46,698 bases of DNA from SAR202 cluster bacterium Casp-Chloro-G2 (GCA_002816575.1 MUCI01000061.1:1-46698); one strand, 5' to 3'. Counted from the stretch's first letter, positions 26,143 through 33,941 are shown. Notes: generated from the sequence alone by a model not told the origin. Numbers and translations are program-made.

Positions 26143-26464
26143 TCAACCAAACGCCAACGGGCACGCCAGATTCACACAATGGATTCAGGATAACACTACC
26201 GCCCGTTGGCAACATTCAATTCCCGGTGGACAACCTTGGCTGGTCTTGCGCCTTTACTGGGATAATCCTGCTAGGCAAAAATCACCAGTGAATCCACCAC
26301 ACGATCTCCCTGCTTCGGCACACATACGAACCGATGTCTATCTACTAAGCCAAATATTCTCTACATGTTAAGATATTTATAGTCAACCTTATTCCAGTCA
26401 CGCCCAAGCCTGGTTATCCACATCATCAACTCCTTTATTACTACTACTATTTTTACTAAATAAC
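26143..26464. other. AT-rich divergent intergenic region, candidate replication-origin unwinding element
   Basis: Between the divergent propeller and obg genes. It holds a perfect DnaA box TTATCCACA (26414-26422), then 15 bases, then TTA-CTA-CTA-CTA (26438-26449) and, after one break, TTA-CTA (26453-26458). On the minus strand these read as 3'-(A/G)AT-5' trios, the DnaA-trio pattern described next to DnaA boxes in Bacillus. Degenerate boxes with two mismatches occur at 26169-26177, 26225-26233 and 26314-26322. The region is much more AT-rich than its surroundings. The alternative is an AT-rich promoter for obg, whose ATG lacks a Shine-Dalgarno site. dnaA is not in the window. Confidence 0.3.
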
Positions 26465-27745
26465 ATGATTGATACCGTTAGATTAAATATTAACGCCGGC
26501 TCCGGCGGTAACGGATGCAGTAGCTTTTTGCGGGAGAAATACCGTCCCAAAGGCGGCCCTAATGGTGGCGATGGCGGCGACGGCGGAAGCGCCTACCTGA
26601 TCGGTGATTCTTCGATAAATACTTTGCTGCACATCAAATTCAACAGCACTATCTATGTGGTCCACGGTGGTCACGGCAAGGGTAAGAATAAGCGGGGAGC
26701 CAACGGGGAAGACAAATATATCCCTGTGCCTCTTGGGACTGTGGTTTACCGGATGGGTCCGGACGGTGAGAAAGAATATCTGGACGACATCAAGGATGAG
26801 ACTCCCAGACTCGTTGCTGTAGGTGGCCGTGGCGGTTGGGGGAATAGCCGGTTCGCGACTCCGACTAACCAAGAACCGGTGTTGGCCCAGCGCGGAGAGA
26901 AAGGTGAGAGGTCCGTTCTGTTTCTGGAGCTAAAACTTCTGGCAGATGTTGGGCTGCTGGCCAAGCCCAATGCCGGCAAATCTACCCTGATATCCATGTG
27001 TTCAGCCGCGAAACCAAAGGTCGCCGATTATCCCTTCACCACTGTTGAACCGGTTTTGGGAGTGGTTACGGTTGGCCGCAGTGATTTCGTGATGATGGAA
27101 GTTCCCGGTCTATTGGAGGGCGCCCACGAAGGGACTGGCCTGGGCCATGAGTTCTTGCGTCATGCCGAAAGGGCGAGACTGTACGTCCATATCTTGGACG
27201 GTTTGTCTGATGACCCGGTGGAAGACTATCTAATGATCAACGAGGAGCTGGAGCAGTTCAACCCGGAGATGGCTAATAAGCCCCAACTTGTTGTGGTAAA
27301 CAAGATGGACGTCACCGAGGTACGGGAGCGGAAAGATGAGCTGCAAGCTGGTTTGCTGGAGGCGATCGGAGACCGGGGTTCTAGCATACAGTTCATTTCT
27401 GCGGCCACCGGCGAAGGCGTGGACCTCCTGATGGGAAGCATCGTAAACGCCCTGAACGCCCTGCCCAAAGCAGAGCCATCTACCGAGCCGGAAGTTGAAC
27501 CCATGCACTCCCGGCCACAGCGGTCCATGCCCAGGGAGTCGGTGCGCCGTGAGGGCGGTGTGTACGTGGTGGTCTCGGAGGCGATGGAACGGCTAACAGC
27601 GATGGCCGACACCCGGGACCAGCGAGTCTTGCTGCAATTATGGCGTGAGATGCGGAAATCAGGCCTGGCAGACCGGTTGATCGACTCGGGCATCGAGGTC
27701 GGAGACACCATCAGATTCGGCAAAGTAGAACTGCAGTGGTTCTAA
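26465..27745 (+). CDS. obg: GTPase Obg/CgtA
   Basis: A 426-residue ribosome-assembly GTPase. The glycine-rich Obg domain spans about 1-157 (GSGGNGCSSF, GGDGGDGGSAYLIGD), the G domain has the P-loop KPNAGKST (167-174), a switch segment DYPFTTVEPVLG and NKMD for guanine, and the C-terminal OCT domain ends in GDTIRFGKVELQWF. Acts on the 50S subunit and in stress control. ATG 26465 has no clear ribosome-binding site; the transcript may be leaderless. Heads an obg-nadD-pyrE cluster. Confidence 0.97.
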   Translation: MIDTVRLNINAGSGGNGCSSFLREKYRPKGGPNGGDGGDGGSAYLIGDSSINTLLHIKFNSTIYVVHGGHGKGKNKRGANGEDKYIPVPLGTVVYRMGPDGEKEYLDDIKDETPRLVAVGGRGGWGNSRFATPTNQEPVLAQRGEKGERSVLFLELKLLADVGLLAKPNAGKSTLISMCSAAKPKVADYPFTTVEPVLGVVTVGRSDFVMMEVPGLLEGAHEGTGLGHEFLRHAERARLYVHILDGLSDDPVEDYLMINEELEQFNPEMANKPQLVVVNKMDVTEVRERKDELQAGLLEAIGDRGSSIQFISAATGEGVDLLMGSIVNALNALPKAEPSTEPEVEPMHSRPQRSMPRESVRREGGVYVVVSEAMERLTAMADTRDQRVLLQLWREMRKSGLADRLIDSGIEVGDTIRFGKVELQWF

Positions 27746-27817
27746 CGATCCGGCAGGACGGGCATGACGGACCTGGCGTGGTCCCGGTGGGTCTCTCGCT
27801 GGACCAAGGGTAGCCCG

Positions 27818-28444
27818 TTGAAGATTGGAATCCTGGGCGGGACATTCGATCCCGTTCACCTTGGACACCTGCGCATCGCCGAAGCAGCGATGGAACAGGC
27901 GGGTCTGGAGCAGGTGTTATTCATCCCCGCCGGCCACCCCAGGCTCAAACAGACGGAACCGGGCGCGACCGTCGCCCAACGCATCGAGATGGTGTGTCTG
28001 GCCATCGAAGGCCACCCAAAGTTCCGGGTCTGCGAGATTGAAGCACATAGGCCCGGCCCCACCTACACCGTTGACACCTTGGTGGAGCTGTCGGGTAAGC
28101 TTGGACCCGAAGCCGAACTGTTCTTCATCCTCGGCTTGGACGTGCTGGGCCAGCTTGACCAGTGGAAAGAACCGGAGCGGGTGCCGCGGCTATGCCGGCT
28201 GTTGGCGCTGGACCGGCCTGGCGAGGAGGGCTTCGACTGGCCTGGGTTCTACAGCCGGGTCCCGGAAGCAAGGGGCAAGGTCCAGGTTGTGACGGCGCCG
28301 CTGGTAGATGTTAGCGGCACCGAACTGCGGCGCCTGATACTGGCCGGAGAGCCGCTGACCGGGCAGGTCCCAGAAGCGGTTGCCCGATACATACAGGAAC
28401 AAGGCTTATACCAGAATGCAGGGGGAGAGAGGAAGTCGAGTTGA
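27818..28444 (+). CDS. nadD: Nicotinate-nucleotide adenylyltransferase
   Basis: Converts nicotinate mononucleotide and ATP to deamido-NAD. The nucleotidyltransferase motif GGTFDPVHLGHL is at the N-terminus, and the second motif is VSGTELRRLI near the C-terminus. TTG 27818 with AAGGG seven bases upstream gives the normal start before KIGILGGTFDP; an ATG at 27764 would add 18 atypical residues. Its stop overlaps the pyrE start by four bases (TTGA). The obg-nadD neighbourhood is common in bacteria. Confidence 0.93.
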   Translation: MKIGILGGTFDPVHLGHLRIAEAAMEQAGLEQVLFIPAGHPRLKQTEPGATVAQRIEMVCLAIEGHPKFRVCEIEAHRPGPTYTVDTLVELSGKLGPEAELFFILGLDVLGQLDQWKEPERVPRLCRLLALDRPGEEGFDWPGFYSRVPEARGKVQVVTAPLVDVSGTELRRLILAGEPLTGQVPEAVARYIQEQGLYQNAGGERKSS

Positions 28445-29007
28445 ATGAAACAGTGGACCGGCTATTGGCCTTGGCGATAGAGCGGGGCGCCATCAAATAC
28501 GGCGACTTCACACTAACCTCTGGGAAGAAGAGCAGTTATTACTTCGACGGCCGTCTTCTGAGTTTGGACCCGGAGGGCACCCACCTGATATCAGCGGCGT
28601 TGCTCCCCCTGCTGCACCAGGCGGGCGCTCAGGCCATCGGCGGCACCACGCTGGGTGCGGATCCCATCGTCGCCGCAGTGGCGTTGGCGAGTCACCTGGA
28701 CGGCAGACCCATCCCGGCGTTCATCGTGCGCAAGGAAAGCAAGAGCCACGGCACCAAGCAGAATATCGAGGGACCGTTGCAGCCTGGAAGCAAGGTGGCC
28801 ATCGTGGACGATGTTTGCACCACCGGCGGGTCTCTGTTCCACGCCATCGAGGCGGCGGAAGAGGCTGGGTGCACCGTGGTCAAGGTTGTTTCGCTGCTCG
28901 ACCGGAACGAGGGCGGGTCGGAAGAGATGCGGAGGCGGGGCTACGACTTCGCGGCGTTGTTGGCCGCGACCCCAGAGGGCAAGATCGAGCCGGTCGCCGA
29001 TCAGTAG
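28441..29007 (+). CDS. pyrE: Orotate phosphoribosyltransferase
   Basis: A 188-residue enzyme of pyrimidine synthesis that joins orotate to PRPP. The PRPP-binding motif is VAIVDDVCTTGGSLFHAIEAA, with FTLTSGKKSSYYFDGR near the N-terminus and the flexible loop in RKESKSHGTKQ. TTG 28441 is the only start that fits the frame; it overlaps the nadD stop, indicating coupling. Convergent with ygfZ, one base apart. Confidence 0.95.
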   Translation: MNETVDRLLALAIERGAIKYGDFTLTSGKKSSYYFDGRLLSLDPEGTHLISAALLPLLHQAGAQAIGGTTLGADPIVAAVALASHLDGRPIPAFIVRKESKSHGTKQNIEGPLQPGSKVAIVDDVCTTGGSLFHAIEAAEEAGCTVVKVVSLLDRNEGGSEEMRRRGYDFAALLAATPEGKIEPVADQ

Positions 29008-29008
29008 C

Positions 29009-30085
29009 CTAGTTTTTTGCTGGACCGAAAGGCTGGGCCAGCGAGACAATCTCCGCTGAGGCCTTTTCCTTGGCTCCTATGTCCAAACGCGCGCCGATAG
29101 TGGCAACGGCTGCTTTGACGTAGCCCAGGCCTTTCAGAGCGCCGCCAGAGGGTGTTGGCGCAACGGATGTCACTGCTCCAATGTTCTGGCCATCAAGGAG
29201 CAGCGCGTCACCCGGCGCAATGCCCGCTTCGGGGTCGAAGCTCAGGGAAACCAGGTATCTCTGGACCTTTTTGTAGCTGTCCAGCCTGGCGATGACTTCC
29301 TGACCGATGTAACAACCCTTGGTAAAGTCCACCGAGCCGATCAGGCCGGCCTCCAGCGGGTTGTATGGTTCGCCAAGCTCGGGTCCGTACTCCGGTACGC
29401 CGTGATTCACCCGCGCCGCGTCCATCGCGGTAGTGCCGACGGGAACAGCGCCATTCGCGGTTAGATGCTGCCAGACCTCTGCGGCGGCTTCGGGGTCAAC
29501 AATCAGCCAGTACCGGGACAGGGAACCCAAGGGCTGTTCTATCGCCAGCGCACCATGCCCGCCGAGATTCACGGACCGGATGGATAGGGAGTCTGGGGAG
29601 ACCGTGGCGGCGGCGTTGTCCGCCAGGCCTAAGAGCCTCGCCGAGCCCGGGCCGACCAGGGCCAACATGGCGGTCTCGGGGGTGATGTCCTCGACCTCAA
29701 GGTCTTCCATGATGGTGTACTTGTCCAGCCAGTCCATGACCGCCTGTTGGCGGCCGGGGCTGGTGAGCAGCAACAGGTAGTCACCCTGGTTAACCACGCC
29801 CAGCACATCAATGATCCGGCCACGGTCGGTGGTTAGCACGGTAACAGCGCCCTCGCCGACGCCCAGGTCCACCACTTTGTTGGTCGACATGCGGTTGAGC
29901 AAGTCCAGACCGTCTTCGCCGGTGGCCTTCAGCCGCCCCATGTAGCTGGCGTCATGGATGGCTGCGGCGGTGGTGGCTGCTTCATATTCGGGGGCGAAGC
30001 CGGAGTAGACGGCGGGCAATCTGTAGCCGTGACGCTCGACGAAGACGGTGGCGCCGGTCTGGAGCGGTGATTCTTGCAGGGCCAT
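29009..30085 (-). CDS. ygfZ: Folate-binding protein YgfZ (GcvT-like, Fe-S cluster repair/tRNA modification)
   Basis: A 358-residue GcvT paralogue. The diagnostic YgfZ signature KGCYIGQE is at 256-263, with the conserved Cys258. YgfZ binds tetrahydrofolate and supports certain Fe-S enzymes such as MiaB. ATG 30085 with a GGAG site is chosen over an upstream in-frame start. The neighbouring IscA/ErpA-type gene fits its Fe-S role. It differs clearly from the true gcvT at 9610. Confidence 0.92.
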   Translation of the reverse strand: MALQESPLQTGATVFVERHGYRLPAVYSGFAPEYEAATTAAAIHDASYMGRLKATGEDGLDLLNRMSTNKVVDLGVGEGAVTVLTTDRGRIIDVLGVVNQGDYLLLLTSPGRQQAVMDWLDKYTIMEDLEVEDITPETAMLALVGPGSARLLGLADNAAATVSPDSLSIRSVNLGGHGALAIEQPLGSLSRYWLIVDPEAAAEVWQHLTANGAVPVGTTAMDAARVNHGVPEYGPELGEPYNPLEAGLIGSVDFTKGCYIGQEVIARLDSYKKVQRYLVSLSFDPEAGIAPGDALLLDGQNIGAVTSVAPTPSGGALKGLGYVKAAVATIGARLDIGAKEKASAEIVSLAQPFGPAKN

Positions 30086-30129
30086 CGGATTCTCCAAGAG
30101 ATGTGGGTGAGGTGGGCCGTTAAATGAAA

Positions 30130-30164
30130 CAGGCGCCGTCATCGGTTGAGCGATGCGGCGCCTG
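30130..30164 (-). terminator. Terminator downstream of the Fe-S carrier gene
   Basis: An outer stem CAGGCGCCG (30130-30138) with CGGCGCCTG (30156-30164) and an inner stem CATCG (30140-30144) with CGATG (30151-30155), loop of six. On the minus strand it is followed by TTTCATTT. It separates the iscA-type gene from ygfZ. Confidence 0.7.
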
Positions 30165-30208
30165 CTATTGTGCTGGTTTGGGCGGCCTCGGGCCAACCGC
30201 TGGCGGTG

Positions 30209-30574
30209 TTAGACGCTAAACGATGTGCCGCAGCCGCAAGCCTTCTTGGCGTTGGGGTTCTCGAACACGAAGCCCTTGCCGTTCAGGCCATCGGAAAAGT
30301 CGAGTTCGGTGCCGACCAAGTAGATGTAGCTCTTCTTGTCGACGATAACTTTCACGCCGTGTTGCTCGACGATCTTGTCGGTCTCGCTGGAGTCGCCGGT
30401 GTCACCGGTGATCTTTAGGTCGTAGGTCAGGCCGGAGCAACCGCCGCCTTTAACGGCCACGCGAATGCCGACGTTCTCGTTGATCCCGTCTTTCTCGGCG
30501 AAGTATTTAATCTTGTCGGCGGCTTTCTCCGAGATGGCCACCGTAAGTTCCACGCCATTCTGAGTTATGGGCAT
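30209..30574 (-). CDS. erpA: A-type iron-sulfur cluster carrier (IscA/ErpA/SufA family)
   Basis: A 121-residue HesB/IscA protein. The three cluster-binding cysteines are Cys46 (KGGGCSGLTYDL) and Cys113, Cys115 in ACGCGTSF, with NPNAKKACGCG typical of the C-terminus. It receives and delivers Fe-S clusters to target enzymes. ATG 30574 follows a GGGGAG site. IscA, ErpA and SufA cannot be told apart from sequence alone, so the symbol is tentative. Single-gene unit with its own promoter and terminator. Confidence 0.92.
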   Translation of the reverse strand: MPITQNGVELTVAISEKAADKIKYFAEKDGINENVGIRVAVKGGGCSGLTYDLKITGDTGDSSETDKIVEQHGVKVIVDKKSYIYLVGTELDFSDGLNGKGFVFENPNAKKACGCGTSFSV

Positions 30575-30594
30575 ATCGTACTCCCCTCGCGGTT

Positions 30595-30694
30595 AGCTCC
30601 CTGGTCAGAGAGCTGGTTGGGGTCAAGTTCCAGACTTTGCTCCAATCAAGGAGCGGATATGATTATTGTAGGGTCTGGGGCCAAGCTCAGTCAA
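30595..30694 (-). promoter_or_regulatory. Promoter and palindrome upstream of the Fe-S carrier gene
   Basis: On the minus strand TTGACT (30694-30689) and, after 18 bases, TACAAT (30670-30665), five of six in each. The leader contains an imperfect 20-base palindrome, AGCTC...GAGCT (30595-30614, 16 of 20 symmetric), which could be an operator or a small hairpin. Confidence 0.5.
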
Positions 30695-30726
30695 GAAAAT
30701 GAGCCTGGGTGTAACAACTGCCTTGG

Positions 30727-31692
30727 TCAGCCGACCAACTGCTCCACTGCTTCCCCGCCCAGGTATGCCATCAAGAGGCCGGCGAAGCAGTCGGCTTTGG
30801 CGGGGGTGAGGTGGTTGGGTTTTTCCAGGAGACCGGCCAGCGACTCGGCGGTGTCGTGGGTGTTGGTGCGCACCTGAATCAGGGGCAATTCGCGTTCCAG
30901 GGCCTCGGCCTTGATGTAGGCCCTGGGCTCTCCCGGACCGGTCAGCACCAGGCAACTGGTCCGGTCGCTCATGCAGGCCATCTGGATATCGGGACGTTCC
31001 ACCCGCGTGATAACCGCCTGGTTGGAGTACCGCCCGAAGTAGGTGGGGCCTTCGTCCATGATGTTGCCGCCGATCATGAACCGCTCGACGGGGGCGTCGG
31101 TGTTGACCGGGTCCAGGACCCATTGCCCCCCCAGATGCTCGGCGAGCTGGGCCACGCTGACCGAGAGCATACCCCGGCTTTCGGGGATGACGGCCAAGGG
31201 CACGGTCTGCCCGCCCAGATCGCGGGCTACTTCATCGCGGCGGTGGATCGGGACGGCGTTAACCACCACGGCGGCCAGGTTCGGGCCGGCGGCGGCTATC
31301 GACGCCTTGACCGCGTCCACGCCCGCTTGCCGGGAATAGCGGTGAACCAGGATGACCTTGGAATCAAGGGGAAGAGGTTCGGAACCGTCCGGGCCTTCGA
31401 TGATAACCAAGCCGGCCTGGGATTCTAGCTTGGCGATTGCGTTTTGGACCTGGGCTAGTACCGCCGCGTCGCCGGAGTTGGCCTGGTCTCCGGAATCGGG
31501 TACGGCCGGGCCACCGTAGGGCTGGAGCAGTTGGGTGATGAATGTGGCGTCCGAGTCTGCGCCCGCTGCTCCGGAGAACGGTTTATAGTAGGCGGCCTTT
31601 CTCCCGGCGGTGTTGGCCAAGGTCAAAAGCGCCGCGGCCAGGCTGGTCTTGCCGGACCGGGACTGATTTCCCACGATCTGAAGGACGGCCAC
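30727..31692 (-). CDS. BioD-like/DRTGG-domain protein (phosphotransacetylase N-terminal-domain-like)
   Basis: A 321-residue protein. The N-terminal half is a P-loop NTPase of the BioD type: IVGNQSRSGKTSLAAALL (6-23), with YYKPFSG following. The C-terminal half (about 205-320) has the DRTGG-like domain, with FMIGGNIMDEGPTYF and RTSCLVLTGPGEPRAYI. This arrangement occurs alone or in front of phosphotransacetylases; here the transacetylase domain is absent. The role is probably nucleotide-dependent regulation, but unknown. GTG 31692 has a GGAG site. Confidence 0.8.
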   Translation of the reverse strand: MAVLQIVGNQSRSGKTSLAAALLTLANTAGRKAAYYKPFSGAAGADSDATFITQLLQPYGGPAVPDSGDQANSGDAAVLAQVQNAIAKLESQAGLVIIEGPDGSEPLPLDSKVILVHRYSRQAGVDAVKASIAAAGPNLAAVVVNAVPIHRRDEVARDLGGQTVPLAVIPESRGMLSVSVAQLAEHLGGQWVLDPVNTDAPVERFMIGGNIMDEGPTYFGRYSNQAVITRVERPDIQMACMSDRTSCLVLTGPGEPRAYIKAEALERELPLIQVRTNTHDTAESLAGLLEKPNHLTPAKADCFAGLLMAYLGGEAVEQLVG

Positions 31693-31712
31693 GGATACTC
31701 CTAGACGCCTGG

Positions 31713-31751
31713 AGGTCTGATTGCCAAGGTCTGATTGCGAACGATTGCCAA
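31713..31751. repeat. 14-bp tandem repeat upstream of the BioD-like gene
   Basis: AGGTCTGATTGCCA (31713-31726) is followed directly by a copy with one mismatch (31727-31740), then a partial third copy CGATTGCCAA (31742-31751). It lies in the promoter-proximal leader of the minus-strand gene and could be a protein-binding site. Confidence 0.5.
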
Positions 31752-31814
31752 AGATCCCCAGAGATGCCAGGCAATTTTAGCATAGGGCCTCAGCGGCTGG
31801 ACGCCTTGGGCGGA

Positions 31815-32516
31815 CTACTCGCTGACGTCCTTGTAGCCCGTGTTTTCGGGGTCGAAACCCTCGGGGAACCTGGTGGTGTCGTCCCACTTGGCCAGGGTGA
31901 AATCGGACCGGTGGAGGCTGGCCTGAAGAAAGCTTGCGCCCCGGACATCGGTTGCGAACCACATGGAGTCGCGGATCATGGCCAGATTGAAGTCCGCCCC
32001 AGCCATCGTGGCCCGGCCCAGGTCGGCCCCATTCATGTTGGAGGAGTGGAACTTGGCGTTGGTCATGTTGGTGTTCCGCAGGTCGGCCTCAATCATGTTG
32101 GACTGGCTGAAATCAGCGCCGGTCAGGTCTGCGCCAAGCAGGTTGACCCGGTTCATGCGGCAGCCCCGGACCACGGCGCTGGTTAGGTTGGCGCCCTTCA
32201 GGTCGGTCCAGAACAGGTTCACGTTGTTGACCGTGGCAGAGGTCAGGTCGACGCCGGACATTCCAGCCTGCCCGAAGTCGGCTTCGGTCAGGTCGGCCCC
32301 TGTCAGGTCGGCCCCGGCCAGGTTGGCACGGCTGAAGCGGGCATGGGTCAGGTTCGCACCCTTGAGGTTGGCGTCGCGAATCTTGGTTCCGACCAGGTCC
32401 ACGCCGCTGAGGTCGGCGCCTTCCAGGTCCAATCTGACATCGGGGTTTTTCTCGCGCCATTTCTCCAGGGCGTCGGGGCCGCTGGAAGCTATCTTTACGT
32501 GTTCTTGGTTAGCCAC
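31815..32516 (-). CDS. Pentapeptide-repeat protein
   Basis: A 233-residue protein in which residues about 30-215 are A(D/N)LxX five-residue repeats, for example GADLSGVDLVG, GANLTHARFSRANLAGADLTG. Such sequences fold as a right-handed quadrilateral beta-helix. Some family members mimic DNA and bind gyrase, but most have no known role, and nothing here indicates which. There is no signal peptide. GTG 32516 start; a terminator hairpin separates it from the SelW-like gene upstream. Confidence 0.92.
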   Translation of the reverse strand: MANQEHVKIASSGPDALEKWREKNPDVRLDLEGADLSGVDLVGTKIRDANLKGANLTHARFSRANLAGADLTGADLTEADFGQAGMSGVDLTSATVNNVNLFWTDLKGANLTSAVVRGCRMNRVNLLGADLTGADFSQSNMIEADLRNTNMTNAKFHSSNMNGADLGRATMAGADFNLAMIRDSMWFATDVRGASFLQASLHRSDFTLAKWDDTTRFPEGFDPENTGYKDVSE

Positions 32517-32548
32517 AGTTTCGTACTCCGGGTCTGATGTCTGTTCAC

Positions 32549-32587
32549 AAAAACACAGCCCGGGAGCGACTCCCAGGCTGCTGTTTT
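32549..32587. terminator. Hairpin terminator between the SelW-like and pentapeptide genes
   Basis: Nested stems AAAACA/TGTTTT, AGCC/GGCT and GGGAG/CTCCC around the loop CGA, with small mismatches. The A/T outer stem provides a T-run in both directions. On the minus strand it lies about 40 bases after the SelW-like stop. Confidence 0.7.
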
Positions 32588-32626
32588 ACGTCGCATGGTT
32601 TCCGATGGTGTTCGGTGGTGAAGGGC

Positions 32627-32911
32627 TTAGGCGTCTTCCAGGTCAAAGAGTTTCTCGGCAATGACCATCTTAAGTTCGTTGACCTTGCTCAGGTCGGGGA
32701 AGGCCCCGGCCTCCTTGCGGTCGAAGATCTTTTCTCCGTCCAAGAACACTTCCAAGCGTCCTTTGTCCGAGGGGGTCATCTTGATCGCCACATCGCCAGG
32801 GGCGTCCGAGCGGAAGAACTCTGTCGCCAACCACGTGGCGACCGGGAAGTAGCCTCAAGCAACGCAATAGACGATCTCTGCTTCCACTTTGCCGTGTTCT
32901 GATCCAGCCAT
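32627..32911 (-). CDS. SelW/Rdx-family selenoprotein with in-frame TGA (CxxU)
   Basis: ATG 32911, behind a GGGAGA site, opens a 94-residue frame interrupted only by one TGA at 32857-32855. Read as selenocysteine it gives YCVAUGYFPVATWLATEFF, so Cys16 and Sec19 form the CxxU redox motif of the SelT/SelW/SelH (Rdx) thioredoxin-like family. The rest, with LEVFLDGEKIFDRKEAGAFPDL, is a normal family C-terminus. A hairpin, GTCGCC and GGCGAC around an eight-base loop containing GT, begins 12 bases after the TGA, where a bacterial SECIS belongs. Selenocysteine genes are not in the window. A simple ORF caller would report only the C-terminal 67 residues. Confidence 0.8.
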
Positions 32912-32954
32912 GTCATTCTCCCAAGGGTTCGCTGTGTTCGCCCGCAGGCGGCGT

Positions 32955-33386
32955 TTAACTGATAACCGCGGTGCCGATACCCACGGCGGTGCGGTTGCCA
33001 TCTTGGTTGTCGCAGAAGAGGTCGACGGAGACCCTGGTGCCGCCGTCGACAGCCTCGGTCCCGCTGACCACGCCGGTGACGGTGATGGTGTCGCCGGCCT
33101 TGACCGGCCTCAGGAATTTCAGGTTGACGGTGCCGGTGTGATTGAAGACCTCAGGCCCAAAGAACTTGCGCATGCTCTCGGCGGCGAAGGTGATGGACAT
33201 GCGGCCGGAGGCGATGGTGTAGGTGGTTCCCAGGCGTTTGGCCGCCATCTCCGGGTTGTTGTGGATGTTCTCCCGGTCCAATATCCCGCAGGACTCGAAT
33301 CGAAGGATCGAGTCGGTGGTGATGGACTTGGTCACCGAGGGAATCTCTTGCCCGGGCTTGATCTCTGTTGCGGATACCATATTCAT
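32955..33386 (-). CDS. MaoC-like hot-dog dehydratase
   Basis: A single hot-dog domain of about 143 residues: FESCGILDRENIHNNPEMAAKRLGTTYTIASGRMSI resembles the MaoC hydratase region (Asp/His around residues 37-42), and FLRPVKAGDTITVTGVV is the usual central strand. It probably hydrates enoyl-CoA or forms a complex with the neighbouring hot-dog protein. GTG 33389, ATG 33386 and ATG 33380 are all possible starts. It follows the 33444-33872 gene in one operon, 57 bases apart. Confidence 0.82.
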   Translation of the reverse strand: MNMVSATEIKPGQEIPSVTKSITTDSILRFESCGILDRENIHNNPEMAAKRLGTTYTIASGRMSITFAAESMRKFFGPEVFNHTGTVNLKFLRPVKAGDTITVTGVVSGTEAVDGGTRVSVDLFCDNQDGNRTAVGIGTAVIS

Positions 33387-33443
33387 CACCTGACTGGAAG
33401 CGTTCAGATACCGGTTGAAATACCAAGTGTTTCAGGTAAAAAG

Positions 33444-33872
33444 TTATTGCTGCTCGGGGTGCCACTTCTTGCCCAGCTCGTCGGGTTTCTTGAGCTGGTA
33501 GGTGCTGAGCTTCTCCAGCATGCGGCCGTCTTCGTCCACGGCGGTGGCCTCCAGGACGATGTAGGGCTTGTCGCGGCGCAGATACTTATCGGAGATGCGG
33601 CCCTTGACGATGATCTTCTTGCCCACGATGGGCGGGTTGAAGAACTCGACCTCATTCCCGGCGTTCACCGTGCCGATGGGGTCGTCGTAGACCATGGCGA
33701 AGGCGGTGGCGTCGTGCTTGACGCCCAGCGTGGGGAATGGGGCGTCGGGGTCTTCTACAGAGGCTCGGAAGTCGTCCATCATCTGCTGGGTCAGGGTGTA
33801 CTCGTAGGACCCCAACTCCTCGCCGATGACGACCTTTTCGTAGTCGAATATCTTTACTTCAGGATCGGCCAT
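33444..33872 (-). CDS. MaoC N-terminal/FAS1-like dehydratase-domain protein
   Basis: A 142-residue hot-dog protein with EKVVIGEELGSYEYTLTQQMMDDFRASVED, then VEFFNPPIVGKKIIVKGRISDKYLRR and a final YQLKKPDELGKKW. It resembles the N-terminal domain of MaoC-like dehydratases, the partner chain in two-subunit (HadAB-like) enzymes. ATG 33872 with a GGAG site is preferred to the longer open frame. Forms a two-gene unit with the downstream MaoC protein. Confidence 0.8.
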   Translation of the reverse strand: MADPEVKIFDYEKVVIGEELGSYEYTLTQQMMDDFRASVEDPDAPFPTLGVKHDATAFAMVYDDPIGTVNAGNEVEFFNPPIVGKKIIVKGRISDKYLRRDKPYIVLEATAVDEDGRMLEKLSTYQLKKPDELGKKWHPEQQ

Positions 33873-33912
33873 TTCCAGGCTCCTCGGTTCTGTTGACGGG
33901 CGTGGTGTTTCT

Positions 33913-33941
33913 ACAATACTGAGTTTGCCGTAGCTAGTCAA
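33913..33941 (-). promoter_or_regulatory. Promoter of the two-gene hot-dog operon
   Basis: On the minus strand TTGACT (33941-33936), 17-base spacer, TATTGT (33918-33913). Leaves a leader of about 35 bases before ATG 33872. Confidence 0.55.

Noticed and set aside
26143-26464. Calling this a confirmed oriC
   Set aside because: Only one DnaA box is perfect, dnaA is absent from the window, the spacer is not GC-rich, and my skew counts are few and mixed. It is kept as a candidate only.
30618-30710. REP-like or MITE element upstream of the Fe-S carrier gene
   Set aside because: A short hairpin is present, but the segment is better explained by a promoter (TTGACT-N18-TACAAT) and its leader; no second copy was seen.
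32855-32857. TGA as a true stop or a pseudogene mutation
   Set aside because: It falls at the exact redox position of the family, has a good start and ribosome-binding site upstream, and a hairpin downstream. Selenocysteine is the simpler reading.
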